A DNA stretch of 64,000 bases from Bradyrhizobium sp. SZCCT0153 (lineage in GTDB: Bacteria > Pseudomonadota > Alphaproteobacteria > Rhizobiales > Xanthobacteraceae), in assembly GCF_018129995.1 (NCBI RefSeq), contig NZ_JAFCKS010000006.1, forward strand, positions 1 to 64,000, written 5' to 3'. The notes beneath the pieces are model-generated. The model saw only the letters and a list, made by a program, of their open reading frames with translations, made no database searches and was not told where the DNA came from. Positions within the stretch are counted from its first letter, which is position 1. Each line of letters opens with the position of its first letter. Positions 26,416-34,321 of this stretch are shown here, piece after piece. Made by a program: the position numbers and the translations under genes.

Positions 26416-26427
26416 GCGGCGAACAGC

Positions 26428-27708
26428 TCAGCTCAGCAGCGGCGGCGGCGGGCTCGCCGGCTGCTCGATCGGCGGCGTGGCGGGCGTCTGCTCGGCCACC
26501 GGCGCCGGACGTCCCAGCGGCTCGACCGCGTTGCCGCCCTTGTAGATACGGGCGTAGCGATGGCCGAGGCTGGTCAGCACCTCATAGCCGATCGTGCCGA
26601 AATGATGGGCGAGCTCGTCGACGGTGATGCCTTCGCCGAGCAGTGTCACCATGTGGCCGCGCCGCGCCGCGTTCGGGGGCAAATCGGTGATGTCGATCGC
26701 GATCAAGTCCATCGAGACGCGGCCCGCGACCGGGCAGCGCTTGCCGGCGACGATGACCTCGGCGCCGCGGGTGCCGTCATTGGAGCTGGCGGCGCGGAAA
26801 TAGCCGTCGGCATAGCCGACCGCGATGATCGCGAGCTTGGTCGGCCGCCGCGCGGTCCAGGTGCCGCCATAGCCGACGCTCTCACCGCGCTCGACATTGC
26901 GGATCTGCACGATGCGCGCCTTCAGATCGACCACCGGCTGCATCGGATTGTCGGCCTCCGGCGTCGGATTGACGCCGTAGAGCGCTGCGCCCGGCCGCAC
27001 CAGATCGAACTGGAAGGGCGCGCCGAGGAAGATTCCGGAGGAATTGGCGAGCGCCGCGGGCACGCCGGAGAATTCGCTGGCGATGCTGCGGAAGGCTGCG
27101 AGCTGCTTGGCATTGACGGGGCTGTTGAGCTGCTCGGCCGAGACCAGATGGCTCATCACCAGCGTGATGCCGTGATCGCCGGCATTGATGCGGGGGATGA
27201 TGGCCTGCGCTTCCGCCAGCGTCAGCCCGAGCCGGTTCATGCCCGTATCGATGTGGATGGCGGCGCCGCCGGTCCAGCCGGTGCGGCGGCAGAACACGTC
27301 CCATTCGGCGAGCTCGTTGAGATCGCCGATCACGGGGCGGCAATTGATCTGGGCGTAGTGCTCGCCGGTGTTCTGGAAATGGCCGCCGAGCACGTAGATC
27401 GCCGGCTCGGGGACCGCGGCGCGCACCTTGCGCGCTTCCTCGATGGTCGCGACGAAAAAGGTCTTGCAGCCGGCCTTGTTCAGTGCGCGCGCGACCTGCT
27501 CGGCGCCGCAGCCATAGGCGTCGGCCTTGATCACCGCCGAGCATTCGGCCGGGACCGCCGTCTTCTCGAGCTTGCGCCAGTTGGCGATGATGGCGTCGAG
27601 ATCGACGGTGAGCACGCCGCCGAAGCCAGCGAGTGCGGCTGCCTGATTGGCCTCCGCCGAGAGAAGGCCGGATTGAGGGATCATTTTCGGGTCGGACGCC
27701 ATTGTCAT
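26428..27708 (-). CDS. alr: Alanine racemase
   Basis: PLP enzyme converting L- to D-alanine for peptidoglycan. The PLP lysine lies in AVIKADAYGCG (near residue 62) and the opposing catalytic tyrosine in SVGYGGTW. The barrel and C-terminal beta domain are complete; the last ~35 residues are a Pro-rich tail (PPIEQPASPPPPLLS) not needed for catalysis. ATG 27708, or 27702 two codons later. It follows dnaB by 40 bp on the same strand. In related genomes radA usually comes next; here a ~12-kb insertion separates them. Confidence 0.96.
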   Translation of the reverse strand: MTMASDPKMIPQSGLLSAEANQAAALAGFGGVLTVDLDAIIANWRKLEKTAVPAECSAVIKADAYGCGAEQVARALNKAGCKTFFVATIEEARKVRAAVPEPAIYVLGGHFQNTGEHYAQINCRPVIGDLNELAEWDVFCRRTGWTGGAAIHIDTGMNRLGLTLAEAQAIIPRINAGDHGITLVMSHLVSAEQLNSPVNAKQLAAFRSIASEFSGVPAALANSSGIFLGAPFQFDLVRPGAALYGVNPTPEADNPMQPVVDLKARIVQIRNVERGESVGYGGTWTARRPTKLAIIAVGYADGYFRAASSNDGTRGAEVIVAGKRCPVAGRVSMDLIAIDITDLPPNAARRGHMVTLLGEGITVDELAHHFGTIGYEVLTSLGHRYARIYKGGNAVEPLGRPAPVAEQTPATPPIEQPASPPPPLLS

Positions 27709-27748
27709 GGCGCCGTTTTACGCAAGAGGCCGGTCCGGTTCAAGGAAC

Positions 27749-29254
27749 TCAGTACTCGCTGCGATCCGGAATCTGGCCGTCATGCGCGAGGTCGCCGAAG
27801 CGCGTGACCGATGCGTCGAAGTGCAGCTCGACGGTGCCGGTCGGGCCATGGCGCTGCTTGCCGATGATGACTTCGGCGCGCCCCGCCGTGCGTTCCATGT
27901 CGGACTGCCATTTGGCGTGTTCCTCCGTGCCGGGGCGCGGCTCCTTCATGGCGAGGTAATATTCCTCGCGGAACACGAACAGCACGACGTCGGCGTCCTG
28001 CTCGATCGAGCCGGATTCGCGCAAGTCCGAGAGCTGTGGCCGTTTGTCCTCGCGCGATTCCACCTGACGCGAGAGCTGCGACAGCGCAATCACGGGGACG
28101 TTGAGCTCCTTCGCCAGCGCCTTCAGACTGGTCGTGATTTCCGTGATTTCCTGAACGCGGCTGTCGCTGGCGCGCTTGCCCGAGCCGGACAGAAGCTGGA
28201 TGTAGTCGATCACGAGGAGATCGAGGCCCTTCTGGCGCTTCAGCCGGCGCGCACGCGCCATCAGCTGCGCGATCGACAGGCCGCCGGTTGCGTCCACATA
28301 GAACGGCAGCGACTGCAGCTCGATCGAGACCTGGCGGATCTTCTCGAAATCGGCCTCCGAGATGCCGCCGCGGCGGATGTGGGAGGAGGGGATGCCGGTG
28401 CGCTCGGCCACGATACGCGTGGCGAGCTGGTCGGCCGACATTTCGCAGGAGAAGAAGCCGATGACGCCGCCGTTGGCGGCCTTCATGGTGCCGTCGGCCT
28501 GTAGTTCCGGAACGTAGGCCTGCGCGACGTTGTAGGCGATGTTGGTCGCCAGCGACGTCTTGCCCATGCCGGGACGTCCCGCGACGATGATGAGGTCGGA
28601 GTGCTGCAAGCCGCCCATCTTGGTGTCGAGATCGCGCAGGCCCGTGGAGATGCCCGACAGCTTTCCGTCGCGCTGGAACGCCTTGGCAGCGAGATCGACC
28701 GCGACTGTCAGCGCCTGCGAGAATTTCTGGAAGCCGCCGTCGTAGCGGCCGGATTCCGCGAGCTCGTAGAGGCGGCGTTCGGCGTCCTCGATCTGCGCCC
28801 GCGGCGCAAAGTCGACCGGGGCGTCATAGGCGACATTGACCATGTCCTCGCCGATGCCGATCAGGTCGCGGCGCAATGCCAGATCGTAGATGGTGCGCCC
28901 ATAATCCTGCGCATTGATGATGGTGGTCGCTTCGGCCGCGAGCCGCGCCAGATATTGCCCGATGGTCATGCCGCCGACATCGGTGTCGGCGGGCAGGAAC
29001 GTCTTCAATGTCACCGGCGTGGCGATCTTGCCCATCCGGATCAGGCTGCCGGCGGTCTCGTAGATGGTCTGGTGCAAGGGCTCGAAATAATGCTTCGGCT
29101 CCAGGAAATCGGAGACGCGGTAGAAGGCGTCGTTGTTGACCAGGATCGCGCCCAGAAGGCTCTGTTCCGCCTCGATATTATGCGGCGCGCTCCGATAAGC
29201 GGGAGTTCCGGCTTCGGGCGCGAGTTTGAGAACGTTCGAATCAGTCAGGGCCAT
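27749..29254 (-). CDS. dnaB: Replicative DNA helicase
   Basis: 501-residue hexameric 5'-3' helicase of the replication fork. The N-terminal collar domain (NIEAEQSLLGAILVNNDAF) is followed by the RecA-like ATPase with Walker A GRPGMGKTSLA, Walker B LLVIDYIQLL and the C-terminal QLSRQVE.R..KRP.LSDLRESG.IEQDAD block. No intein is present. The gene precedes alr by 40 bp. It is separated from rplI by a + strand cytochrome/TetR/thioesterase group, whereas in many Rhizobiales rplI and dnaB are close. Confidence 0.97.
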   Translation of the reverse strand: MALTDSNVLKLAPEAGTPAYRSAPHNIEAEQSLLGAILVNNDAFYRVSDFLEPKHYFEPLHQTIYETAGSLIRMGKIATPVTLKTFLPADTDVGGMTIGQYLARLAAEATTIINAQDYGRTIYDLALRRDLIGIGEDMVNVAYDAPVDFAPRAQIEDAERRLYELAESGRYDGGFQKFSQALTVAVDLAAKAFQRDGKLSGISTGLRDLDTKMGGLQHSDLIIVAGRPGMGKTSLATNIAYNVAQAYVPELQADGTMKAANGGVIGFFSCEMSADQLATRIVAERTGIPSSHIRRGGISEADFEKIRQVSIELQSLPFYVDATGGLSIAQLMARARRLKRQKGLDLLVIDYIQLLSGSGKRASDSRVQEITEITTSLKALAKELNVPVIALSQLSRQVESREDKRPQLSDLRESGSIEQDADVVLFVFREEYYLAMKEPRPGTEEHAKWQSDMERTAGRAEVIIGKQRHGPTGTVELHFDASVTRFGDLAHDGQIPDRSEY

Positions 29255-29545
29255 GGTCGAGCGATAGCAATTTTCTGGGGCGGATGCGGGGCCGGGATAA
29301 AGCGCCGCCTCGGCCCAAAGCGGAAGTGAAAGCTGGCTGCTATCAACCGATCATTAAAATGGTGGATGATTGGTCGCCGCAGCCCGCGCCGCGCTTGACG
29401 GGTTTTCGCGGAACTCGGGGCGCGGCCTGGAAGCGGCCGCAGCGGCGCCACGGAAAACTCCGGATGAAGTGAACCTAATGGATTGGCGGGCAGACGTATC
29501 GAGATGCGCGCGAAATGACGCACGCTGGGAGCTTTCGCCTCGCCT

Positions 29546-29665
29546 TCAGACCAGCAGGAGGTAGACCAGCGCAACCACGGCCGCCCCGACGCCGGTAACG
29601 ATCAGGGCGTAATCGGTGCGGAGGTCGTCCTGCATGTCGAATGAGGTTTGGGTCTCTTTGCTCAT
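29546..29665 (-). CDS. Predicted 39-residue single-span membrane peptide
   Basis: Short ORF with a polar acidic N-terminus (MSKETQTSFDMQDDLRTDY) and a C-terminal hydrophobic helix (ALIVTGVGAAVVALVYLLLV) ending the protein. It lies upstream of dnaB on the same strand. A perfect CRP-type palindrome is located 34 bp upstream of its ATG. The clean polar/membrane organisation and the regulatory site make it more than a chance ORF, but the ribosome-binding site is weak and no family is recognised. Confidence 0.5.
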   Translation of the reverse strand: MSKETQTSFDMQDDLRTDYALIVTGVGAAVVALVYLLLV

Positions 29666-29698
29666 GGCGACGGTCTAAGCCAGGCCCGACGAGACTTA

Positions 29699-29714
29699 TG
29701 TGAAGCAGATCACA
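29699..29714. promoter_or_regulatory. Perfect CRP-type palindrome
   Basis: TGTGA-AGCAGA-TCACA, an exact match to the TGTGA-N6-TCACA CRP consensus. It is 34 bp upstream of the 39-residue membrane peptide ATG on the - strand and ~100 bp upstream of the doubtful + strand ORF. A Crp/Fnr-family regulator acting here is inferred. Confidence 0.6.
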
Positions 29715-29804
29715 TCTCCCCGGATTCTTTCGGGGGTAGTGCCGGAACAGGCAGGCGGGCAGGGAATTATCCCGTGATCCGCCAACGGCGAGACGAGGCA
29801 GGCG

Positions 29805-30011
29805 ATGCGGCCAGAACGGCAGCCCCAGAATTGGCGGAGCGAGGCAGGCAGCCGGCTTTGGCTGTCGGGCCTGATCGCGGCCATGGAGCACGCCGAACGT
29901 CCCGAAATCCGGCGCCAGCCGGTCGCACCCGAGGTCATCGTGGAATTGCGCGCGCAACTGGCGTTAACAGCCTCTTTCCCCCTCTCCCAGATATCGACCC
30001 TGCGCCACTAG
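29805..30011 (+). CDS. Doubtful small hypothetical protein
   Basis: 68-codon ORF, basic, with no signal peptide or membrane span. It contains a moderately helix-like stretch (LSGLIAAMEHAERPEIRRQP and PEVIVELRAQLALT). A purine-rich GAGGCAGGCG lies before the ATG. No family recognised. It may be a real lineage-specific gene or a chance ORF in GC-rich DNA. Confidence 0.3.
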   Translation: MRPERQPQNWRSEAGSRLWLSGLIAAMEHAERPEIRRQPVAPEVIVELRAQLALTASFPLSQISTLRH

Positions 30012-30132
30012 GCCATCATTCATCTGCGACCTTTCGTCTGAGCAGCCTCATGTGCGCCATGGCGTCGCGGGTGGAGCAGAAATCAGTTCACCATCGGGGC
30101 ACTGGCGAGCCGTCATTGCGGTCTGCTATTGC

Positions 30133-30146
30133 GCTGTGATCACAGC
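30133..30146. promoter_or_regulatory. 14-bp perfect palindrome
   Basis: GCTGTGATCACAGC, 120 bp upstream of the heme-binding protein gene. It contains abutting TGTGA and TCACA halves without the usual 6-bp spacer, so a classical CRP site is unlikely, but a dimeric regulator could bind. Confidence 0.35.
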
Positions 30147-30266
30147 CGATATTCCAAAAGCGCTTAATCACATCCTTGCGTGTGGAGCCTGCTTCCATTC
30201 GCGGCTCAATCCGCTAAAAGGTGACCCGCCGCCGCGCCTTCTGCCGGCCGGACCTCTCGGAATTCA

Positions 30267-31310
30267 ATGGAGATGATGGGAATGTCGAGCCGAGCGCTCA
30301 GCCTCGCGACGGTGTTGCTTCTGATCGGCTTCGGTGCGACCGATGCCGCGCTTGCGCAGGCGACGAACCTCGAGGCCGGCAAAAGCCCGTCCCAGATTTT
30401 TGCGCAGACCTGCACTGCCTGCCACAAGAGCCCGCGCGGACTTCTGAAGTCCGTGGCGCCGGGTTCGCTGCCGGGATTCCTGCGCCAGCACTACACCACG
30501 AGCTCGGACATGGCGGGCGTCCTCGCCTCCTACCTCGTCTCCAACGGTGCCACCGACACCCGCTACCAGGCCAAGGACGGCGGCAAGGACGGCAAGGACA
30601 AGAAGGACGGCGCCAAGGAGAAGGAAGCGAGCACCAATCCTGCGCAGTCGCCTGAGCATCATGGCCGTCGCCAGCGCTCCCAGGAGGCCGCCAAGCCGGA
30701 AGGCGAGGCTGCTGTCGCCCCGGCGGCCGAGGGCGCGCGCCAGAAGCGTGCTGCGCGACCGAGCGAGGAGGGTGCCAAGGAAGCTGCAAAACCCGAGGGG
30801 CAAGCCACGCCGGAGGGCCGCAAGGCCAAGCGTCTCAGCAAGCGCGGCAAGCCCGAGACCGAAGAGGCGCCGAAGGCCGATGCCGCCACGCCGGCCACCG
30901 ACGACAAGAAGGCCGACGACAAGAAGAACGAGTCCAAGCCCGAGACCGTCAAGCCCGAGACCGCCAAGGTCGAGCCAGGTCGCGATGAGGCCAAGCCCGA
31001 CAGCGGCAAGGCATCGAAGCCGGAGAGCGCCAAGGTCGAGCCGCGTGGCACTGATACGCCGGCGCTGCGGCCCGATCCGGTGCCGCAGGTGACGCCGGCG
31101 CCGCCGGCAGCGGCCACTGCCGAACCCAAGCCTGCCGAACCCAAGCCCGCTGAGCTCAAGCCGGCGGAAGAGGCGGCTCCCAAGCCGGCCGCGCCCGCCG
31201 CCAGCTCCGAACCGGCAGCCAAGCCGCCGGAGCCGGCGCCGCCCGCGACTGCTGCGGCCCCGCCGCCGGCGGAATCTTCCGGACCGCCGGCGCCGCCGAT
31301 CTCGCGGTAG
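30267..31310 (+). CDS. Secreted c-type heme-binding domain with long Lys/Pro/Ala/Glu-rich tail
   Basis: 347 residues. A signal peptide (ending ATDAALAQA, residue ~31) is followed by one heme-attachment motif CTACH (residues 49-53). A short cytochrome-like segment contains a possible distal Met (SSDMAGVLASYL). Everything after residue ~105 is low-complexity: Lys/Asp/Glu-rich repeats (GGKDGKDKKDG, ADDKKADDKK), then PKPAEPKPAE-type Pro/Ala repeats. The N-terminal ~75 residues suffice for a truncated cytochrome c; the tail may be disordered or act as an envelope spacer. Start could be the ATG at 30267, 30276 or 30282. Function unknown. Confidence 0.7.
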   Translation: MEMMGMSSRALSLATVLLLIGFGATDAALAQATNLEAGKSPSQIFAQTCTACHKSPRGLLKSVAPGSLPGFLRQHYTTSSDMAGVLASYLVSNGATDTRYQAKDGGKDGKDKKDGAKEKEASTNPAQSPEHHGRRQRSQEAAKPEGEAAVAPAAEGARQKRAARPSEEGAKEAAKPEGQATPEGRKAKRLSKRGKPETEEAPKADAATPATDDKKADDKKNESKPETVKPETAKVEPGRDEAKPDSGKASKPESAKVEPRGTDTPALRPDPVPQVTPAPPAAATAEPKPAEPKPAELKPAEEAAPKPAAPAASSEPAAKPPEPAPPATAAAPPPAESSGPPAPPISR

Positions 31311-31341
31311 GCCGCACCCCATTTTTATTCGACAAACGGAA

Positions 31342-31358
31342 GCCGCGCTCATCGCGGC
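31342..31358 (+). terminator. Hairpin downstream of the heme-binding protein gene
   Basis: GCCGCG-CTCAT-CGCGGC with flanking GGA/TCC able to extend the stem. It lies 31 bp past the stop codon. No U-tract follows, so terminator activity is tentative. Confidence 0.4.
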
Positions 31359-31370
31359 CTCCGCATCATC

Positions 31371-31400
31371 TTGACCATGACTAGAGCACTGCTCTAGAGT
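31371..31400 (+). promoter_or_regulatory. Predicted promoter and operator of the TetR-thioesterase operon
   Basis: TTGACC (31371-31376) and TAGAGT (31395-31400) with an 18-bp spacer. The perfect inverted repeat CTAGAGC-ACT-GCTCTAG (31381-31397) fills the spacer and overlaps the -10, the expected layout for autorepression by the TetR protein encoded 20 bp downstream. Confidence 0.6.
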
Positions 31401-31419
31401 AATGCTCCAGGAGGCGCCG

Positions 31420-32016
31420 ATGACGGCGAGCGTGCGCGACGATCTGCTGGCGGCGGGGCTTTTCGTCTTCGACCGCGTCGGCTTCGAGGCTGCCACGGTG
31501 GCTGCGATCCGCGCCCGGGCGCGCGCCTCCAACGGCAGCTTCTTCCACGTCTTCGGCTCGAAGAAGGAGCTTGCCGGTGCGCTGTTCCTGGACGTGCTGC
31601 GGCAGTATCACGCCGCGATGCTGGCCGCGCTCGATCCTCTGCCTGACGCCGGGCAGGGCATCGATGGCCTGATCCGGGCGCATCTCGACTGGGTCGTCAC
31701 CAGCCGGCGCCAGGCGCGCTATCTGTTCGATATCTCGCGCAGCGAATGGGGCGAGGACGTTCGCGACGCCCAGCGCGCGCAGAATGCGCGCCTTGCCGAA
31801 GGCATCGAGCGCTGGCGCGGGCCGCTGGTGGGGCGCGGAGAGCTTTTGCCGATGACGCCGGCGATGTTCGTCAGCCAGCTCATCGGTCCGGCGCAGATTT
31901 TTTGCCGCGCCTTCCTGTCGGGACGCGACCGCACCGATCCGCGCGCCGAGGCCGAGACGTTGATCGCCTGCGCCAGCCGTGCGCTGCGGCCACTCGATCG
32001 TATCAACACGCCGTGA
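31420..32016 (+). CDS. TetR/AcrR family transcriptional regulator (autoregulated, with thioesterase)
   Basis: 198 residues. The N-terminal helix-turn-helix is GFEAATVAAIRARARASNGSFFHVFGSKKEL, followed by an all-helical ligand domain. I chose the ATG at 31420 because AGGAGG lies six bases upstream; an earlier in-frame ATG at 31402 overlaps the promoter. A palindrome covers the -10 region. The PaaI-type thioesterase gene starts 10 bp downstream, so the regulator probably controls its own operon in response to an acyl or aromatic compound. Confidence 0.88.
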   Translation: MTASVRDDLLAAGLFVFDRVGFEAATVAAIRARARASNGSFFHVFGSKKELAGALFLDVLRQYHAAMLAALDPLPDAGQGIDGLIRAHLDWVVTSRRQARYLFDISRSEWGEDVRDAQRAQNARLAEGIERWRGPLVGRGELLPMTPAMFVSQLIGPAQIFCRAFLSGRDRTDPRAEAETLIACASRALRPLDRINTP

Positions 32017-32026
32017 GGAGAGGCCC

Positions 32027-32494
32027 ATGCCAGCCGAAGCAGATCCCGAATTCGCGGCGGTAGCCGAGCGCATCCACGCCAATGTCGGCCGGCAGGGCTT
32101 TATGAACCTGGTCGGCGCCGAGCTGTCCGAATTGTCGCGCGGCACCTGCACGATCGCGGTCGAACGCCGGCCGGAGCTGCTGCAGCAGCACGGCTTCTTC
32201 CATGGCGGCGTCACCGCCTTCCTGGTCGACAACGCGACCACGATCGCGGCGGCCACTTCGCGCGGCCAGCCGGCACTGACGGCGGAATACAAGCTCAATC
32301 TGCTCTCGCCTGCGGTCGGCGAGAAGCTGATCTGCCGGGCAAGGGTGATCAAGCCGGGCCGTCAGGTCGCGGTGGTCGCCGCCGACGTGTACTGCGTCAG
32401 CGGCGGTGTCGAGAAGCACACGGCCACTGCGCTTGCCTCGATCGCGATGCTGAGCGAGGAGGCCGCCGCCAAAACGATCAGCCCGGCCGCCTGA
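32027..32494 (+). CDS. PaaI-type hotdog-fold thioesterase
   Basis: 155 residues. The hotdog signature FFHGGVTAFLVDNATTIAAA (residues ~58-77) contains the HGG motif and the catalytic Asp on the central helix. A TAEYKLNLLSPAVGEKLICRARV stretch follows, as usual in the 4HBT/PaaI family. It hydrolyses aryl- or acyl-CoA thioesters. GAGGAGAG lies before the ATG. It forms an operon with the TetR regulator and ends inside a perfect terminator-like hairpin whose loop is its own stop codon. Confidence 0.88.
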   Translation: MPAEADPEFAAVAERIHANVGRQGFMNLVGAELSELSRGTCTIAVERRPELLQQHGFFHGGVTAFLVDNATTIAAATSRGQPALTAEYKLNLLSPAVGEKLICRARVIKPGRQVAVVAADVYCVSGGVEKHTATALASIAMLSEEAAAKTISPAA

Positions 32495-32505
32495 GGCGGC
32501 CGGGC
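32481..32505 (+). terminator. Hairpin with the thioesterase stop codon as its loop
   Basis: GCCCGGCCGCC and GGCGGCCGGGC are perfect 11-bp arms; the three-base loop is TGA, the stop codon of the thioesterase gene. A short T-run (CATTTTCC) follows 9 bp later. Probably an intrinsic terminator. Confidence 0.65.
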
Positions 32506-32516
32506 TGATCCATTTT

Positions 32517-32600
32517 CCGTCGTCATTGCCGGGCTTGACCCCAATCCATCTTCTTGAGCAAGGCTCTTTTGATGGATGCGCGGGTCAAGCCAGCGCATGA
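32517..32600. repeat. Diverged GCCGGGCTTGACCC-type intergenic repeat
   Basis: Contains CGTCATTGCCGGGCTTGACC and, inverted, GCGCGGGTCAAGCCAGCGCATGA, which together form a large imperfect palindrome between the thioesterase gene and convergent rplI. Related in core sequence to the element near 10116-10150. Confidence 0.5.
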
Positions 32601-32607
32601 GGCGTAT

Positions 32608-33210
32608 TTACTTCTCGGTCTCTGCCGCCGGAGCCGGCTCGACGTCGTCGTGCTCGGCTTCCGGATCGAAGAACTCGCCTGCGGCGGCGATCGCTTCGGC
32701 AGCCGCGTCGCGGTCTTCGTTGCGGGTCGAGATGTCCTCGCCGCGGTTGATGCGCTCGGCCTCGTCCTGGCTGCGCGCGACGGTGACACTGATCTCGACC
32801 TCGACCTCGGGGTGGACCGCAACCGTGATGGTGTGCTTGCCGATGGTCTTGATCGGCGCGTCGAGCTGAACCTGCGGGCGGGACAGCGAAACGCCGTCGG
32901 CTTCGAACGCCACGACGATGTCACGCACGTTGACCGAGCCGAACAGCTGGCCGGCTTCCGAGGCCTGCCGGATCACGATGATGTTCTTGCCCTGGATCTT
33001 CTCGGCGACCTTGGACGCCTCGCCCTTGGACTGGAGGTTGCGAGCCTCGAGCTCGGCCTTCATGCCGTCGTACCTGGCACGGTTGTCGGCGGTGGCGCGC
33101 AGGGCCTTGCCGCGCTTGAGCAGGAAATTGCGGGCATAACCGTCGCGAACCTTCACGACTTCGCCCATCTGACCGAGCTTGTTGACGCGTTCCAGCAAAA
33201 TGACTTCCAT
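32608..33210 (-). CDS. rplI: 50S ribosomal protein L9
   Basis: Binds 23S rRNA at the base of the L1 stalk. N-terminal domain MEVILLERVNKLGQMGEVVK with VRDGYARNFLLKRGKA is canonical, followed by the connecting helix and C-terminal rRNA-binding domain. At 200 residues it exceeds the ~150 of E. coli because of an acidic extension (GEFFDPEAEHDDVEPAPAAE) that I believe is usual in alphaproteobacteria. ATG 33210 has an AAGGAG-type site. Last gene of the rpsF-rpsR-DUF2232-rplI group. Confidence 0.97.
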   Translation of the reverse strand: MEVILLERVNKLGQMGEVVKVRDGYARNFLLKRGKALRATADNRARYDGMKAELEARNLQSKGEASKVAEKIQGKNIIVIRQASEAGQLFGSVNVRDIVVAFEADGVSLSRPQVQLDAPIKTIGKHTITVAVHPEVEVEISVTVARSQDEAERINRGEDISTRNEDRDAAAEAIAAAGEFFDPEAEHDDVEPAPAAETEK

Positions 33211-33259
33211 ATTCGTTCTCCTTTGAAGTGTTGAGTGAGTTGGATTTTCGGACTTGAAC

Positions 33260-34237
33260 TCAGGGGGTCGGCAGCGGCGGTGGCTGGCGCATACGCAGGA
33301 AGCGCTCGCGGAAGCCGAACACGGCATCCGCAAGGCCGAGGATGACCATTGCAATGACGGGCCAGCCGAAAAAGACGACGACGGCGTAGGTCGAGCCGAG
33401 CCAGAAGGTGCGGCTTTTCAGTGCCAGCGTCAGCGTATGCAGCACGGCAAAGCCGGTCAGCGCATACCCCATCATCAGCGCCGCCGTGGTGATCTGCGCG
33501 ACGATCGCGAGCAGTCCGCCGGTGAAGCAGAGGGCGATCGCGATGCAGAGCGCGACGAGCGTCATCGGCGGCAGCTCCGCCGTCATCAGGTCCGGCCAGG
33601 GACGTCGCAGCCGCCCCGACGTCGCGGTCACCTTGGCGCTGAGCCAGAGATTGAGTGTCAGCGTCATCATCGCGACGATGGTGGCCGCGGCCGGTGCGAT
33701 ATTTACCAGCGCGTCGACGAACTGGCCGGCTTCGCCGGAGGCCTGCGGGTCGGCGGTACGGAGGAGGCGCATCAGGCCACGTCGCAGCGCGCCGGTGATG
33801 GTCTCGGCGTCGGTACCGAGCGTGAGCAGGGCGGCGATCGTGGTCAGCGTGGCGAAGCCCGCAATCCAAAGCAGGATGCGGCCAACCGGATACCACTCGA
33901 GCTCGGGTTCGGCCGGCGGCGCGGCGTCGGCGGCGGGCGCTGCGCCCGGCACCAGCCGGCTGAGCAGGACGAGATGGCCGAGCCACCAGGCCGGCAGTGC
34001 GACGGTGACGGCGAAGGCGATGCAGTAGGGCAGTCCGAACAGGGCGCCGAGACCGAGCGCGGCAGCGATGCCGCCGAGCGTCGCGCAAAGCGGTCCCCAG
34101 CCGATCGAGGCGACCATCAGCGGCAGCGGTGCGAGATAGAACAGGACGAGCGAGACCAGCGCGCCCGAAATGATCGAGGCGAACATCAGGGCCGACGCAG
34201 CGCCGGCGATCAGGGCTATCAGTCCAAAGGCCATCAT
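33260..34237 (-). CDS. DUF2232 multi-spanning membrane protein between rpsR and rplI
   Basis: 325 residues with about eight hydrophobic segments, starting MMAFGLIALIAGAASALMF. Proteins of this DUF2232 type commonly sit between rpsR and rplI in Rhizobiales. Biochemical role unknown; similarity to membrane energy-coupling components has been suggested for DUF2232. The start is set at 34237 because GGGAG precedes it; in-frame sequence further upstream derives from the palindromic repeat (34322-34411) and is not credible as coding. Confidence 0.82.
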   Translation of the reverse strand: MMAFGLIALIAGAASALMFASIISGALVSLVLFYLAPLPLMVASIGWGPLCATLGGIAAALGLGALFGLPYCIAFAVTVALPAWWLGHLVLLSRLVPGAAPAADAAPPAEPELEWYPVGRILLWIAGFATLTTIAALLTLGTDAETITGALRRGLMRLLRTADPQASGEAGQFVDALVNIAPAAATIVAMMTLTLNLWLSAKVTATSGRLRRPWPDLMTAELPPMTLVALCIAIALCFTGGLLAIVAQITTAALMMGYALTGFAVLHTLTLALKSRTFWLGSTYAVVVFFGWPVIAMVILGLADAVFGFRERFLRMRQPPPLPTP

Positions 34238-34321
34238 CAGCTGTCCCGCTCCCTTCGAGCGGTTAGAGGCGTCTTGCCCCAACCATCGGCGACCGGACGA
34301 CCCGGAAGCCTTATGAAACTC

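Larger units (their letters stand above)
29666..30266. other. 600-bp region with regulatory palindromes and one doubtful ORF
   Basis: Between two oppositely oriented genes. It holds a CRP-like site (29699-29714), a CCCCG/CGGGG hairpin (29718-29735), a doubtful 68-codon ORF (29805-30011) and a 14-bp palindrome (30133-30146). No RNA gene was recognised. Confidence 0.6.

Noticed and set aside
29648..30139. 163-codon + strand frame in the 29.7-30.1 kb gap
   Set aside because: Crosses the CRP-like site and hairpin, lacks a ribosome-binding site, and its composition is not protein-like.
32362..32598. 78-codon - strand frame overlapping the thioesterase end
   Set aside because: Built largely from the intergenic repeat (MRWLDPRIHQ-type translation) and antisense to the thioesterase gene.
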